Assembly: GCA_963838095.1 (NCBI GenBank)
Contig: CAWIPO010000007.1
Coordinates: forward strand, 248,001 to 312,000
Reading direction: 5' to 3'
Length of the DNA stretch: 64,000 nucleotides
From: CAWCGU01 sp963838095
GTDB taxonomy: Bacteria > Actinomycetota > Thermoleophilia > Solirubrobacterales > 70-9
The translations under genes and the position numbers were made by a program. A model generated the notes under the pieces. That model saw only the letters and a program-made list of their open reading frames with translations, did not search any database and was not told the DNA's origin. Below, in pieces: positions 9,464 through 18,616 of this stretch (position 1 is its first letter; the number at the start of each line of letters is the position of its first letter).

Positions 9464-10531
9464 ATGAGCAGCAGCGTCTGGAGCGAGCGCGACATCAAGC
9501 CGCTGGCGATCGAGGAGGCGCTGCGGGGCCTGCTTAGGGAGGGGCACGAGGACGGCAGCGCGCACACGCCGGCGCGGGCGCTGAACCTGATCGCGGTCGT
9601 CGACCGCGAGTGGCGGGGAGAGGTGATGAACCGGCTCGAGCGGGTCGGGCGCTACCACGCCTCGCGAACGATCGTCTTCAGCGTCGCGCCCGACCAGGGC
9701 ACGCTCGACGCGCGGGTGTCGATCAGCTGCGGCGGCGACACAGGGGTGGAGGGAGGGCCGTGCCGGGAATGGGTCGAGATCGGGGTCGGCCCGTCGCACC
9801 TCCCCTTCCTCGACAGCGTCGCCGGCCCGATCCTGCTCAGCGAGCTGCCGACGGTGCTGTGGTCGCCGCACTCCCACCCGGAGGCGGTGTCGTCGCTGAT
9901 CAAGGTCGCCGACGCGATTCTGGTGGACACGATCGACGAGCCGTCGGTGACGGCGGCGGTGGCGCGGGCGAACGAGCTCGCGGCGGACGCTTACGTCGTC
10001 GATCTGTCGTGGCTGCGCGGAACCGCCTGGCGCGAGCGGATCGCGGCGATGTTCGACCCACCGCAGTGGCGGCGGATGCCGTGGCAGATCTCCAAGCTGA
10101 CGATCCGCCACCCGCCCGAGTCGGGAATGGTGGCGATGCTGCTCGTCGGCTGGCTCGCCTCGCACCTGCAGTGGAGCGCGCGCCCGCTGCTCTTTCACGA
10201 GGGGACCCTGTACGGGAAGCTGCGAGGGAGGCGCCAGCACGTCGAGGTGAGGCTGGAGCGAGCCGGCGAGCAGGGGCCGCCGGGCGTGAACGGCGTCAGC
10301 ATCGAGACGGCTTCGGAGTCCGAGATCAGCATCGAGAGAGAGCCCGGGGGGTTCAGGGCATCACGGCGCCCGCCGGAAGGCGAGGTGCACACGTGGACGA
10401 TCCTGGGTGCCCCGCCCGAGGAGGTCCGAATTCTCGGCGAAGGCATCCGCCAGGCGCTGATCCGCGACCCGACGTATGAGTCGGCGGTGGCTTTCGGACG
10501 GGAGCTGCTCGCGAGCTGGGAAGCGCCGTAG
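9464..10531 (+). CDS. opcA: Glucose-6-phosphate dehydrogenase assembly protein OpcA
   Basis: OpcA, 355 residues, the oligomerisation/activation partner of G6PDH. Recognisable segments are ARALNLIAVVDREWRGEV, RYHASRTIVFSV, LPTVLWSPHSHPEAV and WQISKLTIRHPP. The zwf-opcA pairing with a ten-base gap supports the call. In a complete actinobacterial cluster tal, pgl and tkt often adjoin; here the operon ends and the next gene is convergent with no gap at all. Confidence 0.93.
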   Translation: MSSSVWSERDIKPLAIEEALRGLLREGHEDGSAHTPARALNLIAVVDREWRGEVMNRLERVGRYHASRTIVFSVAPDQGTLDARVSISCGGDTGVEGGPCREWVEIGVGPSHLPFLDSVAGPILLSELPTVLWSPHSHPEAVSSLIKVADAILVDTIDEPSVTAAVARANELAADAYVVDLSWLRGTAWRERIAAMFDPPQWRRMPWQISKLTIRHPPESGMVAMLLVGWLASHLQWSARPLLFHEGTLYGKLRGRRQHVEVRLERAGEQGPPGVNGVSIETASESEISIEREPGGFRASRRPPEGEVHTWTILGAPPEEVRILGEGIRQALIRDPTYESAVAFGRELLASWEAP

Positions 10532-12151
10532 TCACGCCAGGGCCATGTCTGCGCCGGCCGATGCGACGGGGTCGGGTCGGCGCATCATGCGGAATCCGTT
10601 GAGCAGGCCGAGCAGGCCAGCGAGGATCGGGACGAGCAGCGCGACCTGCAGGGCGAGCGGTCGTGCGTCGGTGTTGATGCGAATCACCTCGTCCTGGATT
10701 GCCATCGGCTGATCGGCAAGCTGCTCCTGGAGCAGGGTGTTGCTCATCACCTCGGCGTCGTCTTCGAGCGCCTGGGCGACCTGCTCCTTGGAGGCGGCCG
10801 GCAGCACGGTGCTGTCCTCAGCCATCTGGGTGAACGCGATCGAGAGCGTCGCGAGCATGATGGCCCCGGCGAACGCGAGCCCGAACGACAGCCCGAAGGA
10901 CCCGGCGGCGGAGTTGACGCCGGCGGCCTCGCTGACGCGCTCGTCGGAGATCGGCGAGAGCGTGTAGTTGTTGAGCTGGGACACCAGCAGGCCCAATCCG
11001 GCCCCGGCGATCATCAGCGGGACGACGAGCGCCCAGCCAGAGTCCGCGCGCGGGACGATCGGGAGGAGCAGCAGCATGCCAACGGTCAGCAATCCCGATC
11101 CGACCCGGATGATGCTCGCGGGCCGTCGCCCGCCCGCCCGCTTGCCGGCGACGAGCGCAGTCCCGAACATCGTCAGTGACAGGGGCGCGAGCGTCAGGCC
11201 GGTCTCCATGGCGTTGTACTCCATGACCATCTGCAGGTAGATCGGCAGCGCGATCATCGCCCCTCCGAGCGCGATGTTCTGCAGCATCTGCGACGAGATG
11301 CCCAGCCGGAACAGGTCGAGCTCGAAGAGGTCGGGATCGAGCAGCGTCGGCTTGCCGTCCCGCTTGCGTCGGACGAGCCAGCGTGCGAGGGATCCGAGCG
11401 CGACTACGCCTATTGCAATCAGGAGGCCGACGAACTCCCCGCCCTCCTGCCAGACAAGGATGCCGATGACGAGGCCGCCCATTCCGGCGGCCGACAGCAG
11501 CGCGCCGACGACGTCAACGCCGCGGGGGCCGGTGTAGGGCACGTCATGGACCTGCTTGAGGCCGGAGAGGACGACCATGATCACGACGACCTCCAGCAGG
11601 AATCCGACGCGCCACGACAGGAAGGTGGTCAAGAACCCGCCGATGAGTGGCCCAACGGCGGCGGCGATCGCCGCCGCAGCGCCCACCAGCGCATAGGCCT
11701 TCTTCTGTGCCACACCTTGGAAGTTGCCGTGAATCAGCGACTGCATCGCCGGCAGCAGCAGCGACGCCCCCAGCCCGCCAACGATGGCCCAGAACACGAT
11801 GATCGCCGTGAGGCCCTGAGCGAACGCCATGGCCAGGGCGCCCAGCGCGTAGCCGAGCAGACCGAGAACGAAGGCCCGCTTACGCCCGATGAGGTCGCCG
11901 ACCTTGCTCCCGATCAGGATGAACGCGGCCGACACGAGCGCCTCAAGCGCGATCGCGCCCTGCACCCCGCTGACGGTCGTGTCGAGGTCCTCGACGACCT
12001 TCGCGATTGACACGTTCATCAGCGACGTGTCGACGACGAGCACGAACATCGCCGCCGCCAGCAGCACGGCCAAGCGCCGGCTGCCCGCTGCCGACTCAGG
12101 CTCGTCGGTGGCGGCTTGGCCGCTCTCGGGCTGGCTCGCTTCGCGGGTCAA
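10532..12151 (-). CDS. MFS drug-efflux transporter, DHA2 (14-TM) family
   Basis: A 539-residue major facilitator with about 14 predicted hydrophobic segments. It has the DHA2-type opening (FVLVVDTSLMNVSIAKVVEDL), a motif-A-like loop (GSKVGDLIGRKRAFVLGL) and GLGASLLLPAMQSLIHG. Such transporters export drugs or amphiphilic metabolites by proton antiport. The start is TTG at 12151, overlapping the stop of the upstream glycoside hydrolase by TTGA, suggesting co-translation. What it exports cannot be read from sequence. Confidence 0.88.
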   Translation of the reverse strand: MTREASQPESGQAATDEPESAAGSRRLAVLLAAAMFVLVVDTSLMNVSIAKVVEDLDTTVSGVQGAIALEALVSAAFILIGSKVGDLIGRKRAFVLGLLGYALGALAMAFAQGLTAIIVFWAIVGGLGASLLLPAMQSLIHGNFQGVAQKKAYALVGAAAAIAAAVGPLIGGFLTTFLSWRVGFLLEVVVIMVVLSGLKQVHDVPYTGPRGVDVVGALLSAAGMGGLVIGILVWQEGGEFVGLLIAIGVVALGSLARWLVRRKRDGKPTLLDPDLFELDLFRLGISSQMLQNIALGGAMIALPIYLQMVMEYNAMETGLTLAPLSLTMFGTALVAGKRAGGRRPASIIRVGSGLLTVGMLLLLPIVPRADSGWALVVPLMIAGAGLGLLVSQLNNYTLSPISDERVSEAAGVNSAAGSFGLSFGLAFAGAIMLATLSIAFTQMAEDSTVLPAASKEQVAQALEDDAEVMSNTLLQEQLADQPMAIQDEVIRINTDARPLALQVALLVPILAGLLGLLNGFRMMRRPDPVASAGADMALA

Positions 12152-14079
12152 ACCCGCAGCGGCGAGCCGATCCCCACCGACTGCATCTGCTCCTCGGCCT
12201 GGATCACGTGCATTACCGCGTTGATCAGCGCCAGGTGGGTGAAGGCCTGGGGGAAGTTGCCGAGGTGGCGGCCGGTGTGGGGGTCGATCTCCTCGGCGTA
12301 CAGCAGCTGGCTGGACGCGTAGGAGAGCAGCTTCTCGCAGAGGTCGCGGGCGCTGGGGAGCTCGCCGATCTCGGTCAGGGCCGACACGAGCCAGAAGGAG
12401 CAGATCGTGAAGCTCCCCTCCCTGCCTGAGAGCCCGTCGTCGGTCTCCTCTGTGCGGTAGCGGAGCACGAGCCCGTCCTCGGTGAGCTCGTTGGCGATCG
12501 CCAGCACCGTGTTGCGAACGCGCTGGTCCTGCGGGGGCAGGAAGCGGACCAGCGGCATCAGCAGCAGCGAGGCGTCGAGCGCCTTGGTGTCGTAGTGCTG
12601 CGTGAACACGCCGCGCTCCTCATCCAGGGCGTTGGCGCAGACGTCCTCGTGGATCTCGCGTGCGAGCGCATCCCAGCGGTTCACGTACTCCGTCTCCTCG
12701 CGCAACGCGGCGAGCCGGGCGGCGCGGTCGCACGCCACCCAGCACATCACCTTCGAGGAGGTGAAGTGCTGCGGCTCGCCGCGTACCTCCCAGATCCCGC
12801 GGTCCTTGTCACGCCAGTGCTGCTCCACAGCCTCCATCTGCGTTTTCAGCACCGCCCAAACCTGCTCGGAGAGCCGGTCGCGCGACTTCGCATGCAGGTA
12901 GGCGGAGTCCAGCAGCGCCCCCCAGACGTCGTTCTGCTGCTGGTTGTAGGCGCCGTTGCCGATCCGAACGGGACGGGCGCCGTCGTACCCGGTGAAGTGG
13001 TCGAGGGTGAACTCCTCAAGCTCACGCTCGCCTCCGATCCCGTACATGATCTGGATCTCGGGGTTCTCGGCGCAGGCGTCGGTGACGAAGAAGAAGAAGT
13101 CGTCCGCCTCGCGGTCGAAGCCAAGCGTGTAGAGCCCCCAGAGCATGAACGTCGAGTCGCGGATCCAGGTGTAGCGGTAGTCCCAGTTGCGCTCGCCCTT
13201 CGGCGTCTCCGGCAACGAGGTTGTGGCCGCGGCGACCATGGCGCCGCTGGGTGCGTACGTCAGCCCCTTCAAGGTCAGCGCGCTGCGCTCCAGGTAGGTG
13301 CGCCACGAATGGTCGGGGAAGCGGCCGCCGGCGAGCCAGTGGCGCCAGTACGCGGAGGTCTCATCGAGCCGGTGCACGGCTTCCTCGTAGCTCGCCGGAG
13401 CACGGTCCTCGACCCAGGAGAGGGCGACGTATCCGGTCTCGCCTGCCTGCATCGTGCGCCGGGCGTGGGCCGTGCGCCCCTCGAGGCCGACGCGCAGGTC
13501 GGTCGCCAGGAACAGCGGTGGCTCCACCCCATCGCCTCGGGCAACCGCCTCGCCATAGCCCGAGCCCGTGTAGGACCACTCTGGGCTGACGCGCCCGTAG
13601 TCGAACACCGGCTCGCAGTCGAACTCCAGCTCGACCGAGCCGTGCACGCATTCGATCGTCCGCAGCAGCACCTTGTCGGCGCGGTAGTCAGTGGGTGAGC
13701 GCACGAAGGTCATCGAGCGTTCGTCCTCCTCCTGCCAGGGGCCGATCGTCAGCGCGTCGCGGACGATCACCCACCCGGTGCGGGTCATCCACGTCGTCTC
13801 GAGGATCATCGTCCCGGGCAGGTAGCGCCGACCCGCGGGAACGGTGACATCCGCGGGCGCCAGCCGGCAGCCACCGGCACCGCGATCGAGGATCGCGGCG
13901 AAGACGCTTGGACCGTCCATCCGCGGCAGGCAAAGCCACTCGACGTTGCCGCTCGGCGCCACCAGCGCGGTGACGTAGCAGTCCGACAGGAACGCGTAGT
14001 CGGCGATCGGCGGGAAGGGGCTTGGCCCAACGGCGAGATCGCCGACGAACGACCTCAGACGTTCAGTCCTCTCATCCAT
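12148..14079 (-). CDS. Glycoside hydrolase family 15 (glucoamylase or trehalase type)
   Basis: A 643-residue cytoplasmic GH15 enzyme without signal peptide. It has IADYAFLSDCYVTALVAPSG at the N-terminus, WDYRYTWIRDSTFMLWGLY, GNGAYNQQQNDVWGALLD, and the acid region KDRGIWEVRGEPQHFTSSKV, followed near the end by NFPQAFTHLALINA. Actinobacterial members of this form include GH15 trehalases (mycobacterial type) as well as glucoamylases; sequence alone does not separate them. The ATG at 14079 is the first start before the conserved region. Divergent from acpS by 27 bp. Confidence 0.88.
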   Translation of the reverse strand: MDERTERLRSFVGDLAVGPSPFPPIADYAFLSDCYVTALVAPSGNVEWLCLPRMDGPSVFAAILDRGAGGCRLAPADVTVPAGRRYLPGTMILETTWMTRTGWVIVRDALTIGPWQEEDERSMTFVRSPTDYRADKVLLRTIECVHGSVELEFDCEPVFDYGRVSPEWSYTGSGYGEAVARGDGVEPPLFLATDLRVGLEGRTAHARRTMQAGETGYVALSWVEDRAPASYEEAVHRLDETSAYWRHWLAGGRFPDHSWRTYLERSALTLKGLTYAPSGAMVAAATTSLPETPKGERNWDYRYTWIRDSTFMLWGLYTLGFDREADDFFFFVTDACAENPEIQIMYGIGGERELEEFTLDHFTGYDGARPVRIGNGAYNQQQNDVWGALLDSAYLHAKSRDRLSEQVWAVLKTQMEAVEQHWRDKDRGIWEVRGEPQHFTSSKVMCWVACDRAARLAALREETEYVNRWDALAREIHEDVCANALDEERGVFTQHYDTKALDASLLLMPLVRFLPPQDQRVRNTVLAIANELTEDGLVLRYRTEETDDGLSGREGSFTICSFWLVSALTEIGELPSARDLCEKLLSYASSQLLYAEEIDPHTGRHLGNFPQAFTHLALINAVMHVIQAEEQMQSVGIGSPLRV

Positions 14080-14106
14080 GGCTAGCGAGCCTATATTCCG
14101 GCAGCG

Positions 14107-14523
14107 ATGACAGGGTTGACCGGCGGACAGCCGCGCATAACCGTTGGCATCGACGTGGTCGAGGTGCGGCGAATCGAGCGCACGCTCGGGCGCCACAAAA
14201 ACGCGCGGCAACGGCTGTTCAGCGACGAGGAGATCGCCTACTGCGACGGCCGACGCCAGGCCGCTCAGCACTTCGCGGCGCGCTTTGCCGCGAAGGAGGC
14301 CGTGTACAAGGCGCTCGGCTGCGGCCTGCGCGACGGCGTCGGCTGGAGGGACGTCGAGGTGGTGCTGGACCCAGGAGGGAGGCCATCGGTGCGCCTGCAG
14401 GGCAAGACCAACGCGATGGCCGAGCGCCAGGGGATGCAGAGCATCGAGATATCGCTTTCGCACTCAGGCGACATCGCGATCGCACAAGCCGTCGCGGTGC
14501 TTGCGGAGCCGAGCGCGCAATAG
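14107..14523 (+). CDS. acpS: Holo-[acyl-carrier-protein] synthase
   Basis: Phosphopantetheinyl transferase of the AcpS type, 138 residues. It carries the magnesium-binding VGIDVVEVRRIE, the FAARFAAKEAVYKALG motif and the substrate loop ISLSHSGDIAIA. It converts apo-ACP to holo-ACP with CoA, for fatty acid synthesis and possibly for the ACP of the type II PKS at 19.7 kb. fabD follows 11 bases downstream, so the two are probably co-transcribed. Confidence 0.95.
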   Translation: MTGLTGGQPRITVGIDVVEVRRIERTLGRHKNARQRLFSDEEIAYCDGRRQAAQHFAARFAAKEAVYKALGCGLRDGVGWRDVEVVLDPGGRPSVRLQGKTNAMAERQGMQSIEISLSHSGDIAIAQAVAVLAEPSAQ

Positions 14524-14534
14524 GATCGAAAGCG

Positions 14535-15482
14535 ATGGCACTTGCATTCGTCTTCCCCGGCCAGGGCTCGCAGAAGGTCGGCATGGGTTCCGAGCTGCTC
14601 GAAAGCGACCCCGAGACCTATGAACGCCACCTGAACGCGGCCGACGAGGCCTCGGGGCTGTCGATTCGAAGCACCTCGCTCGAAGGCCCGATCGAGGAGC
14701 TGACGCGCACCGACATCGCGCAGCCGGCGCTGTTCGCGCTCAGCCTGGCGCTGACCGACGTCGCCCGCGAGCTGGGGCTGAGCCCGGATTACGTCGCCGG
14801 CCACAGCCTCGGCGAGTACACGGCCGCCGCGGCATCCGGCGCGCTCGCGGCGGAGGACGGGATCCGGCTCGTCGCCGAGCGCGGTCGCCTGATGGCCGCG
14901 ATCCAGGACGAGCGCCCGGGGGCAATGGCGGCGATCATCGGGCTCGACGCCGACGTCGTCGAGTCGCTGTGCGAGCAGGCTTCGGCGCAGGGGACGGTGA
15001 GCGTCGCGAACCTGAACTCGCCGACGCAGATCGTCTGCTCGGGCGAGGAGGCGGCCGTCGAGGCCCTGATCCCGCTCGCCACCGAGGCCGGCGCCGCGAA
15101 GGCGTTGCGGCTCCAGGTCGGTGCCGCGTTCCACAGCGAGCTGATGGAGCCGGTCCAATCGCAACTCGCGGCGGCCATGGAGACCGTGGAGTGGAGCGAC
15201 CCGGCGACTCCCGTGGCGGCGAACCACTCAGGGGAGCTGGTCCGGTCCGCGGATGATGTGCGAACCGCCCTGATCACCCAGATTGCATCCCCGGTCCGCT
15301 GGGTGGACTGCGTGCAGACGCTGGCCGGAAAAGGATGCAAGACCTTCCTCGAGCTCGGCCCCGGCCGGGTGCTCGGCGGCCTCGTACGCCAGATCGACTC
15401 GGAGATCGAGACGACGTCGGTGGACTCGCGGGCGAAGCTGGAGCAGTTCGTCGAGTCTCGTCCCGATCTCGCCGGCGGTTGA
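14535..15482 (+). CDS. fabD: Malonyl-CoA:ACP transacylase
   Basis: FabD, 315 residues, which loads malonyl units onto ACP. It has FVFPGQGSQKVGMGSELL at the N-terminus, the nucleophile motif GHSLGEYTAAAASGAL with active Ser near residue 92, and the catalytic His in GAAFHSELM. Type II PKS loci commonly borrow FabD from fatty acid synthesis, and none is present in the PKS locus itself. Its stop overlaps the TTG start of the next gene (TTGA). Confidence 0.96.
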   Translation: MALAFVFPGQGSQKVGMGSELLESDPETYERHLNAADEASGLSIRSTSLEGPIEELTRTDIAQPALFALSLALTDVARELGLSPDYVAGHSLGEYTAAAASGALAAEDGIRLVAERGRLMAAIQDERPGAMAAIIGLDADVVESLCEQASAQGTVSVANLNSPTQIVCSGEEAAVEALIPLATEAGAAKALRLQVGAAFHSELMEPVQSQLAAAMETVEWSDPATPVAANHSGELVRSADDVRTALITQIASPVRWVDCVQTLAGKGCKTFLELGPGRVLGGLVRQIDSEIETTSVDSRAKLEQFVESRPDLAGG

Positions 15483-17140
15483 GCTCCGCGGGGCACAGCG
15501 AACGACAACCCGCTCGAAGCTCCGAGCATGAAGCGCTTCCGGACCTCTCCGAGGACCAGATGGACGTATTGCGATCGTTCGGCGCGGAGCGCCAAATCGA
15601 GGCCGGCGAGAGGCTGTTCTCACGCGGGGACAGCTGCTACGACTTCCACGCGATCATCTCCGGGCGGGTTGCGCTGGTCGCGGACTTCGGGGACGAGGAT
15701 GAGCGCACGATCGTGGAGCACGGGCCCGGCCGCTTCCTCGGCGAGTACAACCTGCTCACCGGGCAGCCGGTCTATCTGACCGCCGTGGTTCGCGAGGGCG
15801 GTCGGGTGATCGTTGTCACGCCCGACGGCCTGCGGCAGTTGATCGCCCAGAACTCGATCCTCAGCGAGCTGGTCCTGCGCACGTTTCTCGTTCGCCGAGC
15901 GATGCTGCTGGGAGAGGGGATCGGGCTGAAGATCGTCGGCTCGCGCTACTCGGCCGACACCGGCCGGCTGCTCGAGTTCTGCGCTCGCAACCGGCTGCCG
16001 CACGGATTTGTCGACGTCGAGAGGGACGAGCAGGCGGAGGGCATGCTGCGAGATTTCGGCGTCCAGCCGGACGAGACACCGATCGCGATCACCGAGGAGG
16101 CGGTGCTGCGCAACCCGAGCAACTCGGACCTGGCACGCGCGATCGGCGTCGTCGCCCACGCGCACCCGACCGACGTCGTCGATCTCCTTATCGTCGGCGC
16201 CGGGCCGGCGGGGTTGGCGGCGGCGGTGTACGGCGCCTCGGAGGGATTGACGACCCTCGTCGTCGAGGGCGGAGCGATCGGCGGCCAGGCCGGAACCTCG
16301 TCGCGGATCGAGAACTATCTCGGGTTTCCGGGCGGCCTCTCGGGAGCCGAGCTTGCCGCCAAGGCGGCGCTCCAGGCCGAGAAGTTCGACGCTCGGATCA
16401 TGACTCCGTGCGAGGCAGTGGCGTTAAGCGAGGAGGACGGCCTGCATGTCGTCAGCCTCCGGGACGGCGGGCGAATCACGGCGCGCAGCGTGATCATCGC
16501 GACCGGAGCCAGCTACCGGCGCCTGGAGGTGCCCCGAGCGCGCGAATTCGAGAGCCACGGCGTCTACTACGCAGCTTCGCCCGTCGAGCAGCGGATCTGC
16601 TGGGGCCAGGCCGTGGCGGTGATCGGCGCCGGCAATTCGGCCGGCCAGGCCGCGCTCTACCTGGCCGCCCGCAGCCGCCAGGTCTACTTGCTGAACCGCG
16701 GCGAGAACCTGGGCGAGAAGATGTCGCGCTACCTGATCGATCAGGTCGAGCAGGCGCAGAACATCGAGGTGCTCTCGAACACGGAGCTGCGTGAGCTGCA
16801 CGGTGACGGCGAGCTTCAGGGCGTGAGCGTGGCCGACAATCGAGACGACAGCACGCGCGAGCTCGACGCCCGGGCGGTGTTCGTGTTCATCGGCGTCGAG
16901 CCGCACACGTCGTGGCTGGAGGGGCAGGTCTCCCTCGATGAGGACGGCTTCATCCTCAGCGGACGTCAGCTGCGCTCACGCTACGGCGGCGAAGGGGAGC
17001 CGTTGCCGCTGGAGACGAGCCGCCCGGGCGTATTCGCCGCCGGCGATGCTCGCAGCGCAGCGGCCAGGCGCGTGGCGCCGGCGGTCGGCGACGGCTCGAT
17101 GGCCGTCACCATGGTGCACGAGCGCCTGCGCGGGATCTGA
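15479..17140 (+). CDS. cNMP-binding / thioredoxin-reductase-like flavoprotein
   Basis: A 553-residue three-part protein. Residues ~15-135 are a cyclic-nucleotide-binding domain (GRFLGEYNLLTGQPVYLTAV). Residues ~145-215 look like a reduced thioredoxin-like domain (SRYSADTGRLLEFC, VQPDETPIAI). Residues ~230-553 are a TrxR-like FAD/NAD(P)H oxidoreductase with VGAGPAGLAAAVYGA, GGQAGTSSRIENYLGFP, VIGAGNSAGQAALYLA and GVFAAGDAR. The place where TrxR has its CxxC disulphide reads YYAASPVEQRICWGQ, so the classical redox pair is missing. The TTG start at 15479 overlaps the fabD stop and precedes the first folded segment. It may be a ligand-gated NAD(P)H oxidase; the substrate is unknown. Confidence 0.85.
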   Translation: MSSAGHSERQPARSSEHEALPDLSEDQMDVLRSFGAERQIEAGERLFSRGDSCYDFHAIISGRVALVADFGDEDERTIVEHGPGRFLGEYNLLTGQPVYLTAVVREGGRVIVVTPDGLRQLIAQNSILSELVLRTFLVRRAMLLGEGIGLKIVGSRYSADTGRLLEFCARNRLPHGFVDVERDEQAEGMLRDFGVQPDETPIAITEEAVLRNPSNSDLARAIGVVAHAHPTDVVDLLIVGAGPAGLAAAVYGASEGLTTLVVEGGAIGGQAGTSSRIENYLGFPGGLSGAELAAKAALQAEKFDARIMTPCEAVALSEEDGLHVVSLRDGGRITARSVIIATGASYRRLEVPRAREFESHGVYYAASPVEQRICWGQAVAVIGAGNSAGQAALYLAARSRQVYLLNRGENLGEKMSRYLIDQVEQAQNIEVLSNTELRELHGDGELQGVSVADNRDDSTRELDARAVFVFIGVEPHTSWLEGQVSLDEDGFILSGRQLRSRYGGEGEPLPLETSRPGVFAAGDARSAAARRVAPAVGDGSMAVTMVHERLRGI

Positions 17141-17228
17141 CGCGCCCGACCGTGATCTGGACACAGTCGAGAAGGCGCGCGTCGCCTCGCGAGGCAAGGG
17201 AAAGAAGTAGCGCGGGAATCTCCTGGCG

Positions 17229-17525
17229 GTGGGAACATGTGCGCTAGGTCGCGTCATCTTCTACTTCCTCGATATCGCACTCAAGGGCAGCAACGACGCT
17301 GCCAACGCCAGGCAGATCGTCACGGCGCTCGGCAAGATCAGGGACGGCAAGGGTTTTGAATTGGTCGCCGAAGCGGCCAGATACACCGATATCGAGGACC
17401 GCGCTGTCAACGCCTGGAAGTTCGAATACCTCGGTTTCGAGGATCGCGACGCGGCCCTTGAAGCTTTGACGCTTGACCTGGATCGGATCGATCCGGACTG
17501 GCGCGATTGCCTCATCGTTTTTTGA
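17229..17525 (+). CDS. Hypothetical protein, 98 residues
   Basis: A small soluble protein with no family I recognise. It is helical in appearance (ARQIVTALGKIRDGKGFELV, AARYTDIEDRAVNAW) with an acidic C-terminal half. The codons are less GC-biased than the neighbours (GAA, GAT, TTG, GTT occur), which may indicate recent acquisition, yet third positions are still biased as expected for coding sequence. Its stop overlaps a TTG start for the lipase gene. The start codon (GTG 17229) is uncertain. The ~90 bp before it hold nothing I can identify. Confidence 0.5.
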   Translation: MGTCALGRVIFYFLDIALKGSNDAANARQIVTALGKIRDGKGFELVAEAARYTDIEDRAVNAWKFEYLGFEDRDAALEALTLDLDRIDPDWRDCLIVF

Positions 17526-18556
17526 CGGGCCGGGCCGAGGGAACTCAGCGATCCGGGACGCGCCGGCTGCTCAACCGTGCCCTTTCCGGACTGTTTGCCG
17601 GGCTTGCGATCGCGGCGATCGCGATGGCCGGTGTTGCTGCGGCAAGCGACACGGTGGCTCTTCCCGACGAGGACAGGTTCTACGCGGCGCCGCCGATGAA
17701 GGTGCTGAAGAAGGCGCGGCTCGGGAAGGTGCTCCGTGTGCGTGAAGTCGACCTCTCGGCGTCGAACATTTCCGTGCCCCACAGCGCCTGGCAGCTTCTG
17801 TACCGGACGGCTGATACGAGGAACCGCCCCGAGGCGGCGGTGGCGACGCTGATCGTCCCCGACGCGCCGTATGAGGGGCGCCGACCCCTGCTCTCCTACC
17901 ATCCCGCCGAGGACTCACTCACCCGCCGCTGCTCATCCTCGTACGAGCTTCGGACCGGGTCGGGGGCCGAGCCGAGCACGTTCAGCATGGCGCTCGAGCT
18001 CGGCTGGGCGGTCGTGGTGCCGGATTACGAAGGGCCGAAGTCGCAGTGGCTCGCGGGCAAGCAGGCGGCGCATGCGATCCTCGACGCGATCCGAGCGGCA
18101 GAGCGGTTCCCAGATGCCAACCTGGCTGGACGGCGAACGCCGGTGGGGATCTGGGGGTACTCGGGAGGCGGTCACGCGACGGCTTGGGCGTCGGAGTTGC
18201 AGCCCAGGTATGCGCCCGAGATCAGGCTCCACGGCGTCGCCCACGGCGGCGCCTCGGCCGATGCGGGGGCCACCGCACGCAACGTCGACGGCGGCCCCGC
18301 TTCAGGACTCCTGCTCGCCGCCGCCGTCGGCATCAGCCGCGCATACCCGGATATGCGCTTGGACGATCTTCTCAACGACACAGGGCACGAGATGAAGGGT
18401 CGCATCGGAGGCATGTGCCTCGAGGAATTCGTGGCCGCGTACCCGCTGCGCCGCATCAGCGAGTTCACGCAGGTGCCCGATCCACTCGTGCTTCCGCGAG
18501 TGCAGCGGGTGCTGGAACGACTGCTGAGCCCCCGCGAGCACGCGGCGCACGACTAG
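17522..18556 (+). CDS. Secreted LIP-family lipase, C-terminus apparently missing
   Basis: A 344-residue secretory lipase of the LIP family (fungal Candida and actinobacterial type). An N-terminal signal segment (ALSGLFAGLAIAAIAMAG) is followed by LRVREVDLSASNISVPHSAW, VVPDYEGPKSQW and the nucleophile region WGYSGGGHATAWASEL. The chain ends soon after FVAAYPLRRISEFTQVPDP. In the family, the catalytic Asp and His lie in a further ~80-100 residues (the YHGxxDExVP and H regions), which I do not find in any frame downstream. It is either truncated or has lost sequence in assembly. TTG 17522 overlaps the upstream stop; TTG 17507 is the alternative. Confidence 0.7.
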   Translation: MTGRAEGTQRSGTRRLLNRALSGLFAGLAIAAIAMAGVAAASDTVALPDEDRFYAAPPMKVLKKARLGKVLRVREVDLSASNISVPHSAWQLLYRTADTRNRPEAAVATLIVPDAPYEGRRPLLSYHPAEDSLTRRCSSSYELRTGSGAEPSTFSMALELGWAVVVPDYEGPKSQWLAGKQAAHAILDAIRAAERFPDANLAGRRTPVGIWGYSGGGHATAWASELQPRYAPEIRLHGVAHGGASADAGATARNVDGGPASGLLLAAAVGISRAYPDMRLDDLLNDTGHEMKGRIGGMCLEEFVAAYPLRRISEFTQVPDPLVLPRVQRVLERLLSPREHAAHD

Positions 18557-18616
18557 GCGTCACGGCGTCGATGTCGAACGGCTGCTCCGAGAGCGAGTAG
18601 GGCCCGCCGGCGTCGA

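Noticed and set aside
15479..17140. Calling the flavoprotein thioredoxin reductase (trxB)
   Set aside because: The CxxC redox pair is absent at its usual place and a cNMP domain is fused in front, so the specific name is not justified.
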